NCBI GenBank assembly: GCA_036345935.2
Contig: JADWOT020000009.1
Location: forward strand, 8,327,381 to 8,391,380
Source of the DNA: Taenia hydatigena
Lineage: Eukaryota; Platyhelminthes; Cestoda; Cyclophyllidea; Taeniidae
DNA: 64,000 bases
Reading direction: 5' to 3'
Shown here: positions 26,819 to 37,767 of the stretch, one piece after another
Numbering within the stretch: the first letter of the stretch is position 1
Layout of the letters: the number at the start of each line of letters is the position of its first letter
Notes under the pieces: model-generated
What the model was told of the DNA's origin: nothing
Databases searched by the model: none
What the model saw: only the letters and a program-made list of their open reading frames with translations
Translations under genes and position numbers: made by a program

Positions 26819-28622
26819 CTTTCCGAGAGGCCTTCAGCACAAACCACGATGGTGTCACCGACAACCCTCAAGGCAGCCATTCGGACCTACAAAAAAGGTG
26901 GAATTTGCACAACTCCTTCTCCACACACACTCTACAAATGAAAGACTTCATGTTACCAATGCTTCCACAATTCTTCCAAGTGCTTCCGCTTTTCTGACAC
27001 TCTGGCACAATGCAATGCAATCTTCTTCAGCGCCGTTGCCATCATGACGCATACCTCCTTCTCCTCTACTTCCATCCTTTCTGCAAATAACAACATCCAT
27101 CTCTACCATTCCAAACGTACCAAAGACCATCAATGTAGATTGTCTGGAAAGATTTGATGTTTGCCAGTAAACGCATCTCAAAACACAGTCAAACCTTACC
27201 CAAGGAGGCACACAAGACGTCTCGCAGTTCCCTCATGCTCCTAAGTGAAGCGTCCACCTCGCTATTTACCACCTCCATACTATCACCATCCACAGCAATC
27301 CGATGAATTCGTTCCACAACATTCTCGATAGGCTAGGCGAAGTCTCGGTCTATGCAATGCAATCCCAACTTACTGTTGCAAATGGAGTTGAGTTGAGGCG
27401 TTTGCAAATCTCCTTGTAAAGGTAAGGTGCATCGCATGTACTAGAGAACACTGCATGTGAAAACACACAAATACCCCACACGAGGAAGGCGTGCCAAACG
27501 ACTTATATCCTGTGCAGCAGACGCTCCCAAATTTACGCCTCCTTCACCCGAGTCACGCCTCCATTCTTCGAGGAGTGCAGACACACGGCTGACGGAATTA
27601 ACAGCACCATCAAAACGTCCTAGTGCCTTCAAACACCAAGTAAACAAGGCAGCTAAACACACCAGTAATTGCAACGAAGACACCTTAGACGAGAGACCAC
27701 CGAGGCAAGTCCTTGCACACACCAGTCGCCATTTCTTCTCCATCTGACAACAATAGGAATGAGGTTACTCCGACTAAGGCCTCCCAACTCACAAACAAAT
27801 ACTTACGAAACGCCTCTCGAAATCAGTGGAGAAGCGCGCAGCCTCGCGCACCTCCTGCCTCAAAGACTCCACATATTCTTCGCGGGCCCTCAGAGTTGAT
27901 ACCTCATCTTCCAAATAATCCCGCTTCGCCTTCAGACCACCAAGTGCAGCACGAGAGACAATGCAAGGCGATTTCGCCTCTTTCTACTAGCATTTACAGG
28001 ATGTGTGCTACATACCCTAAGCTCATCTCTTTGCTGCACAAGTTCTTCCATACGAGAAAGCATTCTCCTGCAGGCAGCGTAAGTCGCAATATGTTCAAAG
28101 CAGCGCCTCTAAACACTATTAAGTAGGCGAAAGCTTGCATCAATGGAAGAAACACCAAAATCATCCAATGCACAGAAAGAGGTGTCTTCTGACACGTCCT
28201 CCACGATATGTGTGGTCTTCGCTTCAACAACATCAACGATGGCCCTTGCCAATACCATCCCAGAGCACTTTCTGAGAGCATTACTAAGTCGAACAGAAAG
28301 CCTATTGATTTAACTGAGTTATAAGGAGGCACGCTACGCAGGTGACGATGCAGCACCGCCCTCGCTTTCATATGCCATCAGCAAATCCTCAGCCTAAAGA
28401 TATTGACGCTGAGAACAGAGTCACCTCCTCCTTTATTTCACCTCGCATCAAATCACTTAGCTCGCCACTCCTACCACTCAATGTCGAATTCATATTTTAC
28501 CTGCTGTTCACAATGGAACTGTTTAGTAAAGCCATGTTCTCTGCCATTATATGTGAAATGTTCTCCAGCTCCAGCTGCAATTTCCTTGCTTCAGCAGCTT
28601 TCATTTGCAAAAGCGCGGCCAT
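26819..28622 (-). CDS. Gene C: unrecognised coiled-coil protein, multi-exon
   Basis: Family not recognised. Candidate exons (minus): 28622-28501 (starts MAALLQMKAAEARKLQLELE), 28470-about 28400, 28283-about 28120, 28067-28016, 27983-27807, 27743-about 27470, about 27335-27200, 27080-26957 and 26886-26819. Most encode heptad-like, charged helices such as RMLSRMEELVQQRDELR, KRDYLEDEVSTLRAREEYVE and VSEKRKHLEELWKHW. Phase-consistent joins were confirmed for 28501/28470 (a 30-nt intron), 28016/27983, 27807/27743 and 27200/27080, with donors GTATGT, GTAAGT and GTAAGG. The joins into and out of the 28283 exon, between the 27743 and 27335 exons, and at the last exon are unresolved. The gene may therefore be incomplete or partly decayed. 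Its position between the two arms, on the strand of the left gene X copy, allows a common transcript, but that is only a possibility. Confidence 0.5.
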
Positions 28623-29239
28623 CACAAAACGCACTAGCGCACACACTGACCACCCAATGTGTTTCTATTCTGCGGAACTAATTGTTTTAAAGTATCCAAT
28701 ACACTTTAACAAATTAGACAGCATATGTGTCCATGCGAAATCCAAAAGAGATAGCAGGCTATGTTAATTTTAGTATATGATGCACCATGATTTTTTGCAA
28801 AAAATGAAAGTGACTAATAATTTTTGTTTACTTTTGTGTAAAATGTTAGTTAATAATAACCAGGAGTGATAGGCAGTTTGCATATATATGTAGTCATGTT
28901 TGTTGTTCGTTTTAACTTGCTTTTATCCAGAGATCTACTGAGTGATCGCCATTGCCAGTTAAATGGTCGCCATATGCACCTTGTAGGTGAGAGGCGAAAG
29001 ACTATTTGTATTTAGATTTGAAGGAGAGGTTTGATTTTCTGACATAGGTAGTTATGTTTCTCACTCCTGTCAGTACTTTGTCGACTGTATAATTGTATGT
29101 GATAAAGACATGTAGGTGCATTCAACCTCCTCTAACCAAGAGTAATACGTGTAGGTAATACTTTGTTCGTTTTGACCTCCGGTCTCAATTTGGCTAATTA
29201 CGTAACCTGTGGCGTTGTGAAGCTTTCTGGAAGGCATAA
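28623..29239. other. AT-rich segment without recognised feature
   Basis: No gene-like open frame or splice pattern was found. It could contain the upstream part of gene C on the minus strand or the beginning of the LTR described next. Confidence 0.3.
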
Positions 29240-29800
29240 GAAGGCAGAATGCTAGAGCAGTGTAATAGTTCTATTCTTTAAATGTGCTTTGTAGGCCAGA
29301 AGCGGGAAAACGGTTTGAACCACGTGGCGGAGCATCGTGGAGACTCGCTGGAGCGTGACACTTCCCCGGCCTGAACCCCCACATCTTGCCTAGCTGTGTA
29401 ATTATCACCCTCTATATTAAAAATGTCAAAGCATACGCAGACTTCTACTAACAAGGGTGACCAGAAGAGAGAGAGGAGGAACCCTCCACAGTAGAATATA
29501 TATATTCAACGGACAGAGGGAAATAAGCTGCTGGCTTGGCCCGAAGGCCAGCCTACGCAGCTAGGGCGATACGGCCGCCTCTGTGACCCTGACCGAATCC
29601 GGTAGTTCCAACTAAGTACTACATAGCCACGTTAGACTTGCTGTGTAGGCTGGCCTGCGGGCCGTGGCATTAGCCCTGAACCCTCTGTTCATTTAATACA
29701 CATTCATTCCTAGTGCTATGCCTTCCTTTGCCTGCAAGTAAATCCGCGACGCTACATTGGTGGCAGCGGAAGGCGTGCCTGACTACTTAGGAATTTGACC
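29240..29800 (+). mobile_element. LTR retrotransposon fragment: LTR-like sequence plus tRNA-Leu-type primer binding site
   Basis: At 29758-29769 the sequence TGGTGGCAGCGG matches the complement of the 3' end of animal tRNA-Leu (…CCGCTGCCACCA). It stands one base after a CA dinucleotide (29755-29756), the standard arrangement of LTR 3' end then primer binding site. Upstream are a TATA-like run (about 29495-29506) and a perfect-looking hairpin region (29538-29560 with 29641-29663). No gag, pol or second LTR copy was seen, so this is a 5' remnant or a very small non-autonomous element such as a TRIM. The LTR 5' edge is not resolved, so the start given here is approximate. Confidence 0.5.
29538..29663. 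repeat. Imperfect 23-bp inverted repeat within the LTR-like sequence
   Basis: The left stem GGCCCGAAGGCCAGCCTACG and the following CAG pair with 29641-29663 (CTGTGTAGGCTGGCCTGCGG then GCC), with two mismatches across 23 bases. The loop is 80 bases. It lies downstream of the TATA-like run, so it would be in the transcribed part of the element. Confidence 0.75.
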
Positions 29801-30151
29801 CCAAACCATACCACTTGTGCAAACTACTTGTGCAAGAAAAGTGCATGTACCACGAATGGGAGAATCCATGACATCCCACAACAAAAGGACTAAATTCACA
29901 TTCTGCCTTCAACATTTTCTCCATCTCCATTCTCTGCAAGAATGCTTTCAACAACTGCAGCGACACTAACAGTGATTTATCTGGATGCGCTTCGTTGCAG
30001 ACATTTGTCAACTATACCTGCTCGAGGACAAGGTCGGTGTGCTAAAGTCTCCCTATAGGCACGCTAATGCAAGGCAGGACCACTTGCTTTAAACTTAAAT
30101 TCCAAATGAGAGGAAACCTTATGTTTGGTGGAACTGCTAAGAGAAGGCATT

Positions 30152-30650
30152 GATGTGTCGGTCAAGCATCTTCTCAGTTGCGCTCGAATTCTTGATGACT
30201 GGCATGATTAGATTAGCTCGTGAGTTCTTCGCCCAGCACTAATTTCGTTGTGATGGTTGACGTGGGAGGTTCACCAAGGGGATCGTCGTAGAGGTCGAGA
30301 GTAGCAACTCTACCTTCATTTGTAGTCATCAGATGCAGAAAATCTGCATTTCTTCGTCAATGTAGGACTGTCTTGCTGCAGTCACACCAACCGCCTAAGC
30401 TGCCTCTCACATATTACTGCTGTACTCCAGCCACGGTACCCGCTTGCAAGTCGCAGCTGTTTCCAATTTTGGATTCAAGTCTATAATTATATTGCGTGGT
30501 AAATTGTGATGCGCTTAAAGAGTTCACGAATTGTGCACTTAACCACTCTTCAAGGGCAATGTGTATGCTTTAACGTATGCTCAATTGCAGGATCAGTGAT
30601 GTAGCTCTCAAGCATCTTTTCAGTTGCGCATGAATCTTGATGACCGGCGC
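30152..30650 (+). repeat. Pair of diverged direct repeats in the spacer
   Basis: Positions 30152-30205 and 30598-30650 share a diverged segment containing CAAGCATCTT, TCAGTTGCGC and TTGATGAC, about 445 bases apart. The copies have clearly diverged. Nothing else in 29800-31201 is recognised; it has no open frame of note. Confidence 0.6.
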
Positions 30651-31532
30651 AATTGGTCTGTGATTGCTTTTTTAGCACAGAACGTCGGAAACGGCGTTTG
30701 AACGAAGAGGAAATCTATGTGCCGCTTTGTCACCTGCGTGGCCACATTGCCCTAGTTACATGCTTTGGCGTCCGGCAATGCCAGCGGCTCTATTCCCTCC
30801 GTTTACCGCACACATATTGTGCTCTTGAATAATGCCTTTTTTGCCCTAAATGCAGTTTCGGGTCGCTAAAAAGAATCCATTGCGTCTATTGTATAGTTAC
30901 CGGATGGGCTAACATCCAGGTGGTTTTGGGGGTCCTAATCCCTGTTGTATGTTAATTGTGCATACTTTCCCAGAATTATGAATTCCTTTATATTAAAAAT
31001 AGTCTGAAGAGGCTACGGCAATGCGTGCTTAACATTATATTATTTTAAATTATACGCTTCTCAATGTTCTTTGTCTTGTTTTGGCCATGGGACCATCTGA
31101 CAGGTAGGCCCTCACGCCTGCGCCTGGCGACTAAAGCTTCCGCTCGCGTCATATCCGTAGCACTTTAGTTGTTTGTTATGGTCATGTTTTCATCTTAAAC
31201 AATGATTAGCGTGCTTTCAGGCTATACCAGTCATCGTGATTCTTGTTTCTTTCGATGCATATATTTTGAACTACTGTTATGTCTTCTTTCGCTTCAGATG
31301 AGATTCAATGCGTTTTATTTTTAATTGAACAGCCACTGCAATTTCGTGGAAGAGTAGACCACCACATACACTATCATATCTTTCTAGTATCTTCTGGTAT
31401 CAGCTTATCAGTAAAAGGTGCATCTGCTACTGCGCAACATCTTCTAGTCCTTAAGGTGCTACATTATGATCAACACTTCTGCTCAACGTGGTGGCTAATA
31501 CGTGGAAAGCAATGTGGACTGAGAAGTGACAA

Positions 31533-33841
31533 CGTCCAACCACCGTCGCAAAGCCACCACACCCAATTCATCGATTCTTCCACGTGACGGACTGGACGTC
31601 GTCACCTGACTCCCCTCGCTTTCACTCTGCGCGACATTTCACCATCGTGATGAGAGCTGAGCTACAGTTTGTGCAATGCATTTCACTTTCCATCTACCGC
31701 CTTCTCGTGCATCCCGAATTCTCCCTCTGCTTCATTTGGCTCCTCCTCATTCTAATCTACGTATTTTGTTGGATCCATCAACGCAGGGAGTCTTCAATCT
31801 CTTCGGACAATCCTCCTCACTGTGAAGCTAAGGAATTAGTAAGGTTCAACACAGCAGATGTCTACTTGTGTAGGGGTGAGTTATGAAGTATTGCGTGATG
31901 TTAAACTTGGTGGAGCAGGCAGCAGATTTAGTGCTGAAGTCAAGTTAAGTTAAGTCAAGTCAAGTCAAGCCAAGCCAAGCCCCCCTCCCCCATACACTAC
32001 ACACGTAGTCACAGAGTGACTCGGTGTGGAAGCACTTCTCCCTCATGCCGTTTTGCTCGTACTACTTTAAAATGCTAACGTCTCAATGATTCTGCTCAGT
32101 TGGAAGTTCATTCTTCACACAAACTGCTCCATGTAGTGCACGTTCTTGCAATGGAAGGATGTTGCACATTGCACAGCCTAATTGTCACGGCCGTTGCGAG
32201 TACTCCACCTATCTACCTATGTAGCTGTCTAACTAAGTGAGTGAATTCGGAGCTAAGTAAAGAAGTAGCAGCGGAGAGTGGAGAAGGAAGTGAGACTGGT
32301 GTGGGCGGGCGTGAGATGACGTGTGAGGAGGAATGCACTTGTCATTGTAGATAATAGGGAAAGTTGGTGCACAGAAGCGTGCATGCAGGAGGGGGAAGAG
32401 GAGGAAGAGGAGGATGAGCGATTGAGTCACATTGCTGGCCCCTTTTGTTACTGCGAAGTAGTAGAACAGTTCCGTAAGTATGACCTTGCATTCCCACCTA
32501 CTTTTCTCTATTCCCTCTTCCACTGCACACCATCCATGCTATGCTTGTCGCCAATTTTTTTCCTTCTACTACTACTACCAGTGCAACTGCTAGTGCTAGT
32601 GCTACTGCTACTGCTATATTTATCAAAGCGATAGATTAACGAGTGGAGAGACTTTGGTGTTTCATAATGCACGTAAATCGACTAGGATGGCATCAGTGTG
32701 GTGGTGGTGGTGGTGAGGATGCGATGACACGAGCTACATGCCTTCCGTTTGCACACCATTTAGTGGTTCCTCGATTCACTTGTTTGGCGATTGAACACAC
32801 ACATAACGACCGTACCTATTTGGGCGTGATAAACAACGTCGTTGATCTCGGGGATGTCAGAGGCGCTGTTATGATTTCGACACACCCTTTCGGTAAGAAC
32901 CAGTCAGCTTTGAATGCATGCTACTTTAATGCGACATGTTGTTGGTGTGCAGTGTGACTTCTCCATTCGCGAAGAGAATAGGGCCACGAATGTTGTCTTG
33001 TGCTTTTGTTGCTTTCAGTTTATGCACCGTCGGGATCATTTCCAGTGCAAATAGTGGAATACTTCGAAGATTGTAGCACTGCATCCTTGCAATGGCGTGG
33101 TGAGTTGGGAGGAGAGATGTGTATTAGTGAGGGAAGAGTGATGTGACCTTGAGCACCTTACGGTTTGTAGATGGTTGGAGTGCTGCAGAAGATGAAGAAG
33201 GGACAGGTGGTGACACAGTGGAGGTGTCAGCAAGCATGCATCAGTCTGCAGTGTGCTTATTTGCAGATGAATGTGGTGATGGAGGTGGTGGTGGTGCATG
33301 GAATGAGAAGGAGATGGAAAGTGAAAATGAGGCAAAATTTGGTAGGATAGAATGCTGGAGAGAGGATGGCGAAGGAAAAGGAAGGAGCGAAGAGAAGGAG
33401 GAGGTGGGCGAGAAGGAGGAATGGAAGGATGAGCGGGAGGAGAGGAAGGCGAATGAAGAGGAGGAGGAAGAGGAGAAGCGTGAGATGGAGGAGGTGAACG
33501 AGGATGAGGAAGAGCAGGAGGAAGAGAAGGAGGACGGAGAAAGAGAGGAAAGCATGGGGCGTTTGTTAACAATGGAGGCTGCTATGAAATTGGATCCTGT
33601 GGAGGTAGAGAACGGGAATGCCATTGTGCATTGGAGGAAAGTAGTGGATAGATTGTTGGTGGAAGCGGAGCCGCAGGTGATGGAAGACGTGAAGACGGAG
33701 AGATTTGATGAAATGGACTGGAGTCGATCAAGGAAGAAGGCAGGAGATAGAAGGTGGCGACGCTGGCTCAAGCGGTTCCACGTGCGTGTACGAACCGCTT
33801 TTGGCTGTGTCGCCCCAAAGGACAGACGTGTCCTTATGTAA
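31533..33841 (+). CDS. Gene X, right copy: unrecognised single-pass membrane / acidic protein
   Basis: Second intact copy, with the same five-exon structure as the left copy: about 31527-31875, 32351-32473, 32686-32892, 33019-33099 and 33171-33841. All splice sites and the phase-1 pattern are preserved and no frame-breaking change was seen. Differences are small: one Gly fewer in the Gly run, four extra residues (Q-E-E-E type) in the acidic tract, and scattered substitutions such as A to T in DRAYL. About 474 aa are visible. Intact frames with an in-frame indel in each copy suggest either selection or a very recent duplication. The function is unknown. Confidence 0.6.
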
Positions 33842-35143
33842 GGCGTTTTACCTTAACATTGTACGTATCATTTTGGAGCAATTAAGGCATTATTGTACTT
33901 AGTCTAGACAGACTCCATTTCTATCAAAGTGGTGTCATTGAACTGTCGCCTCGTAGTGTGCAGCGAAGCGGGAGGCTGGAGAGGGAGGAGGTCGGTGAAT
34001 TGGTTTGTGTGGCGGTAGCACTTGCTGCACGTTATGAACACGTGGTTTTGCATTGCACAGCCACATGAGTGGCTGCGTGGACGTGGGGACGTCAGGTCAA
34101 CTTGAGTATTTAGGTTGTTTCGGTTGCGTAAGTCGGTGATATAGTGCTTTGATGGAGAGAGGGAGAGAGGAAGTGGGAGCAGATCGACGTGTAGGAGGGG
34201 CAGAATGTAGCGACGGTGTTTGGCTATGCTGATGTTGAGGATGAAAGAGGCAATGCTGAGTGAGAAATCGAGGCAGTGTAGGAGTGTGCACAATAAACAT
34301 TTGTTAATAGCATTTTAGGGTGTGGGAGATTGAAAGGCGTCTCAGTCTCATCGCGTAATGAAAGCAGTAGGTGCTTCAAGTGCCTACATTTACACCCTTA
34401 AAATAGTAGGAAGACAGCACCACATTTGGGAGAGTCATTCTTTTCTTTTCTAAGGAATAGCCATTCTTACTCCTCTTTTATGATCTTGACAATATCGTTC
34501 CATGTTGGCGTGTCACACGCATGATGCTTTGGCTCTCATCACTGCCAGTGCCGTCTCATGCTTCGCTATGCTACTCGACTTGACTTCAGTGCGGTGATCA
34601 GCCAACGCACTCGCAATGCTCTTTCAGCATTTCCAAAGTAAATACAGACTGCTGGGCCTTGGGATGTATCGCCTTTTGGTGTTGGCTGAAATGAGGAAGG
34701 GAGTGGAGAGTGGAGGAGACATTGAGGTGCTGCGTATATTCACCGACAATGCGAGTAGGACAGGGGACATATTTTAACATTCGTAAGCATTTTGTGAGAT
34801 TAGCTGTAACAGCAAGAGATCTGACCATTCAAGCGCAATGCTAAAGCAAGAATTTGGGCGAGAATCCTGTGGTGAAATGTCAAGTGAACTGCTGCATTGC
34901 ACTTCAAATGCACATGTCTAGTGTAGGTAATTTGGAACACTGGCCCCCTTCCGCGCTGACACCTCTCTACTCCATGTCAATTCAATTGTAGACACTTAGC
35001 AATTTCGCTCTTACTAGAACAGTCACAGATTCCACGATTGCGAAATTCGCCACTGCAAATGCAGACATCAAATCTATTAGCTGTTGACATGGTGGGGGTC
35101 GAGGCTGTCACATCAGTGTTGGCCTCAAATCACTGTTGCAAGT

Positions 35144-35227
35144 ATGCCACCCTCTCAGATGACGATCACACGCACAACAATGGTAGATGGAGAGGCCGAG
35201 AATGATGACCTCTCCTTCGACCCCAAG
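35144..35227 (+). pseudogene. Orphan copy of SNX4 exon 1
   Basis: It matches SNX4 exon 1 (20795-20712) and keeps the ATG, the 28-codon open frame (MPPSQMTITRT … LSFDPK) and the GTAGGT donor. The other six SNX4 exons are absent downstream, so it cannot make SNX4. The donor is phase 0, and the next strong plus-strand exon is the first visible RALGPS exon at 37768, which also opens in phase 0. Confidence 0.75.
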
Positions 35228-35552
35228 GTAGGTGCTTGTTTGCTACTTTGTTGCGTAGATTTGAGTGAGGCGAGAAATACACAGTCATGCAATTCACGGA
35301 GAGCGCAGTCAAAGCATACTTTCGCAGCACTGCACTACCACCGAATTCGACGACAGGATGAATGTCTTCTTCGATTCGGCACGAATGCACATTCACAAAT
35401 GTAATTCATTTAGAATTGTTTACTAGTATGCACAAATAATGCACGCGAAGATATGGGGAACGCTTTGACCAAAGCTTGGCCTTCCCTGCACTGGTTCATG
35501 TGCTACCCACGTGGAACGCGTCTTGACTCGCTGCAGAACTGCCCCCGCATTG

Positions 35553-36500
35553 CCGCTGACATTTTGTTTTCCAATGGCCCAACGCTGCTAAATGCCACAA
35601 CAGCCTCCTAAAACGCGTGCGCCAGTACTCAAACAAGCAACATTTAACCATCCATATCTGTCAAGCGCTCCATATGTTGTCCTATGAAGGCACTTCGTTG
35701 GATGCGAGGACTCAGGAACGTGCCTCCTCATTTTGACAACTACTTTGTAGACTCGACGATGCTTGATGCGTGCAGGCGCAGAAACGACGGACAGCTTCAC
35801 AGATCAAAGAACTAACTCTCACTAACACCCTCTTCCGTAATATTGGTATTTGAAGTTGTCTCAGGAACAGCATAATTACCAAGTGTTTACATACGACATG
35901 GTCTGGAGTGATGAGTTGAATTAAAGAGAAAAAAAGCGCGCTAAATTACCTGCATTGCCTTTCCAATTCGTGTGGTTCTTTCAAGGCGGCAATACTTCTT
36001 TATAGCATGCATTGAAGGGTGACACGTTCTTACCAAAATAGTGTGTCAAAATGAAAAGCGACGCTCTAAAGCCCTCGCAACCACCGGCGTAGCTTTTGGC
36101 GGCTCGAGGTACAGCGTCGTTTGGTGGATGGTCAGTAAAATCACAACACCAACTCCATCCCAGTCGATTCACGTGCATCATGAAAAACTAACGTTTCTCT
36201 ACTCCCTATTCTATCATTTCGATAAATATTGGAATAGTATTTGTAGTAGTTGTTGTAGAAGTAGAGATTCGAAATTGGCAGCAAGCATAGCATGGATGTT
36301 AAGTAGTAGAACAGCGAAGGGATTCATGTAGGTACGAAGGCAAGGCCATACTTATGGAACTGTTCTACTTCTTTGGAGTAATAAAAAGAGGAAGCAATAT
36401 GAGTCAATCTCTCCCTCCTTCTCTCTTCCTGCTCGCACACCGTGCAACAACTATCCCTATCCTTTGAGGATTGGCTCGGCCTCTACTCGCAATAGCTTTC
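35553..36500 (-). pseudogene. Decayed copy of gene X sequence flanking the right arm
   Basis: On the minus strand, 36181-35981 reads HVNRLGW at one end and ILTHYFGKN at the other. Gene X at 23270-23020 reads HVNRLGW and ISTHPFGKN in the same order. Positions 36190-36400 also match the gene X intron around 23290-23500 (GATAAATAT, TAGCATGGATG, CATACTTA, GGAACTGTTCTAC). The Gly-rich and conserved core is scrambled and no continuous exon survives, so this is an old relic. Confidence 0.6.
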
Positions 36501-36940
36501 TATGCGTAATGAGTCAACTTGGGATAGAATTCATTCCCAAACACCGATGATGATAGGCGCGGGGATTGATTAAAACAAACACCTTTAACTCGGCGAGTTG
36601 TTGTCTCGGTGATGGTGTCGCCCTAACCTCTATTGCAGTCATACATTAAAACAGATTTTAGTATCTATTGCCAAATATGAATGGTACCAAGGCATTCTCT
36701 CTAGTAGTAGGAATTTCTACTTACATGACGGGATTTTGTTTTTAACAGCAGAGATTGAATTTGGCAAAGCATATTATTTAATTTACTGTTTCGCATTATT
36801 GTAGGTTTTGAACGTTCAACCTTAATAACTCACATTTATGTTTGCATCATTTGCACGCTTTAGAAACATGGGCACATGATCGTGGAATTTTATGAAACGC
36901 AGATTTAGTTTTATTTTTGGATTTGTAATATTTTTGTGAT

Positions 36941-37147
36941 GTGACCTTTACATTCACAAGCGGACATTTTGTTGCTTCTAATTGGTGGTTTTGGCGTTTG
37001 CATAATTCTTGGACTTCGCGTAGCTGGTTAACTAAGGTGGAATGGCTACGTCTTCTGAAGTACGTGTGTTTTGTAGAATCATGCGTATATTCGCAGTCAT
37101 TTATTTACTGTAGTTTTGATGTGCGTGGACATTATATTTATTTGTAA
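36941..37147 (+). repeat. Diverged repeat related to 25577-25771 (inverted)
   Basis: The plus-strand reading contains SRSWLT, EWLRLLKYV and YSQ, shared with the minus strand of 25771-25577. The DNA similarity extends over about 180 bases with many substitutions. No gene structure was recognised. Confidence 0.6.
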
Positions 37148-37767
37148 GACCAAATTTGTCCCTTTTTTGTATTAGACCAGTAATATTGATGCCATGAGTT
37201 GAGACTATTGGTTGCAGAATCTGCAGTATGTGTCTGCCTATGTGGGCAGCTAAGCCCTTCTAGTTGGGCTCCAGGTTGAAGTTATAGCTCATGTTGGCGT
37301 ACTTGTGTACTTTGCCTTCTGTGCTCTACTGTCCTCCCGCGGGACAATTTCCTTGCGTTAGTCTTTTCTCCTCGGTTATGCAATAAATTGACATGTTCAT
37401 TACTCTATCATCATACTTGTGGTTGTGGTCATGCTTTGGGCGTTTAGGCGAACAGTTGCATAGCTATGATATTTGTACTTTTGCTAAACTTGTGCTAACT
37501 ATTATCAACCAAGTCCTAGCATTTGAAATCGATTTAAATGATTAGCTGTAAGTGATATTTATTATTTTTTTGCTTGGCCTATTATTGGCATGCCGAAGAC
37601 CCGGCAAGCTCTGGCCTTAGGTTTTATTGCCACGAACATGGTAGTCGAACTGGCGAATTTAGTTCAACAAAACAAGTATTTTCTAACGTGATTGTTCTTA
37701 AAAACCCATTTGCTTTTATAGTTGGTGTGACTTTTATCAAAAAGGGAAACACTTAACGATTGTTTAG

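Larger units (their letters stand above)
31202..35552 (+). repeat. Right arm of large inverted duplication
   Basis: Reverse-complement partner of 20387-24728, 4351 bases. It carries gene X and a copy of SNX4 exon 1, both on the plus strand. Beyond 35552 the sequence no longer matches the SNX4 locus, so the rest of SNX4 was not duplicated. The right arm has a 12-base insertion at 33515-33526 and one GGT triplet fewer than the left arm. Confidence 0.95.

Noticed and set aside
37574..37756. Initiator exon for RALGPS
   Set aside because: The ATG-containing open stretches end in donors of phase 1 or 2, while the exon at 37768 needs phase 0, and no RALGPS-like residues are present.
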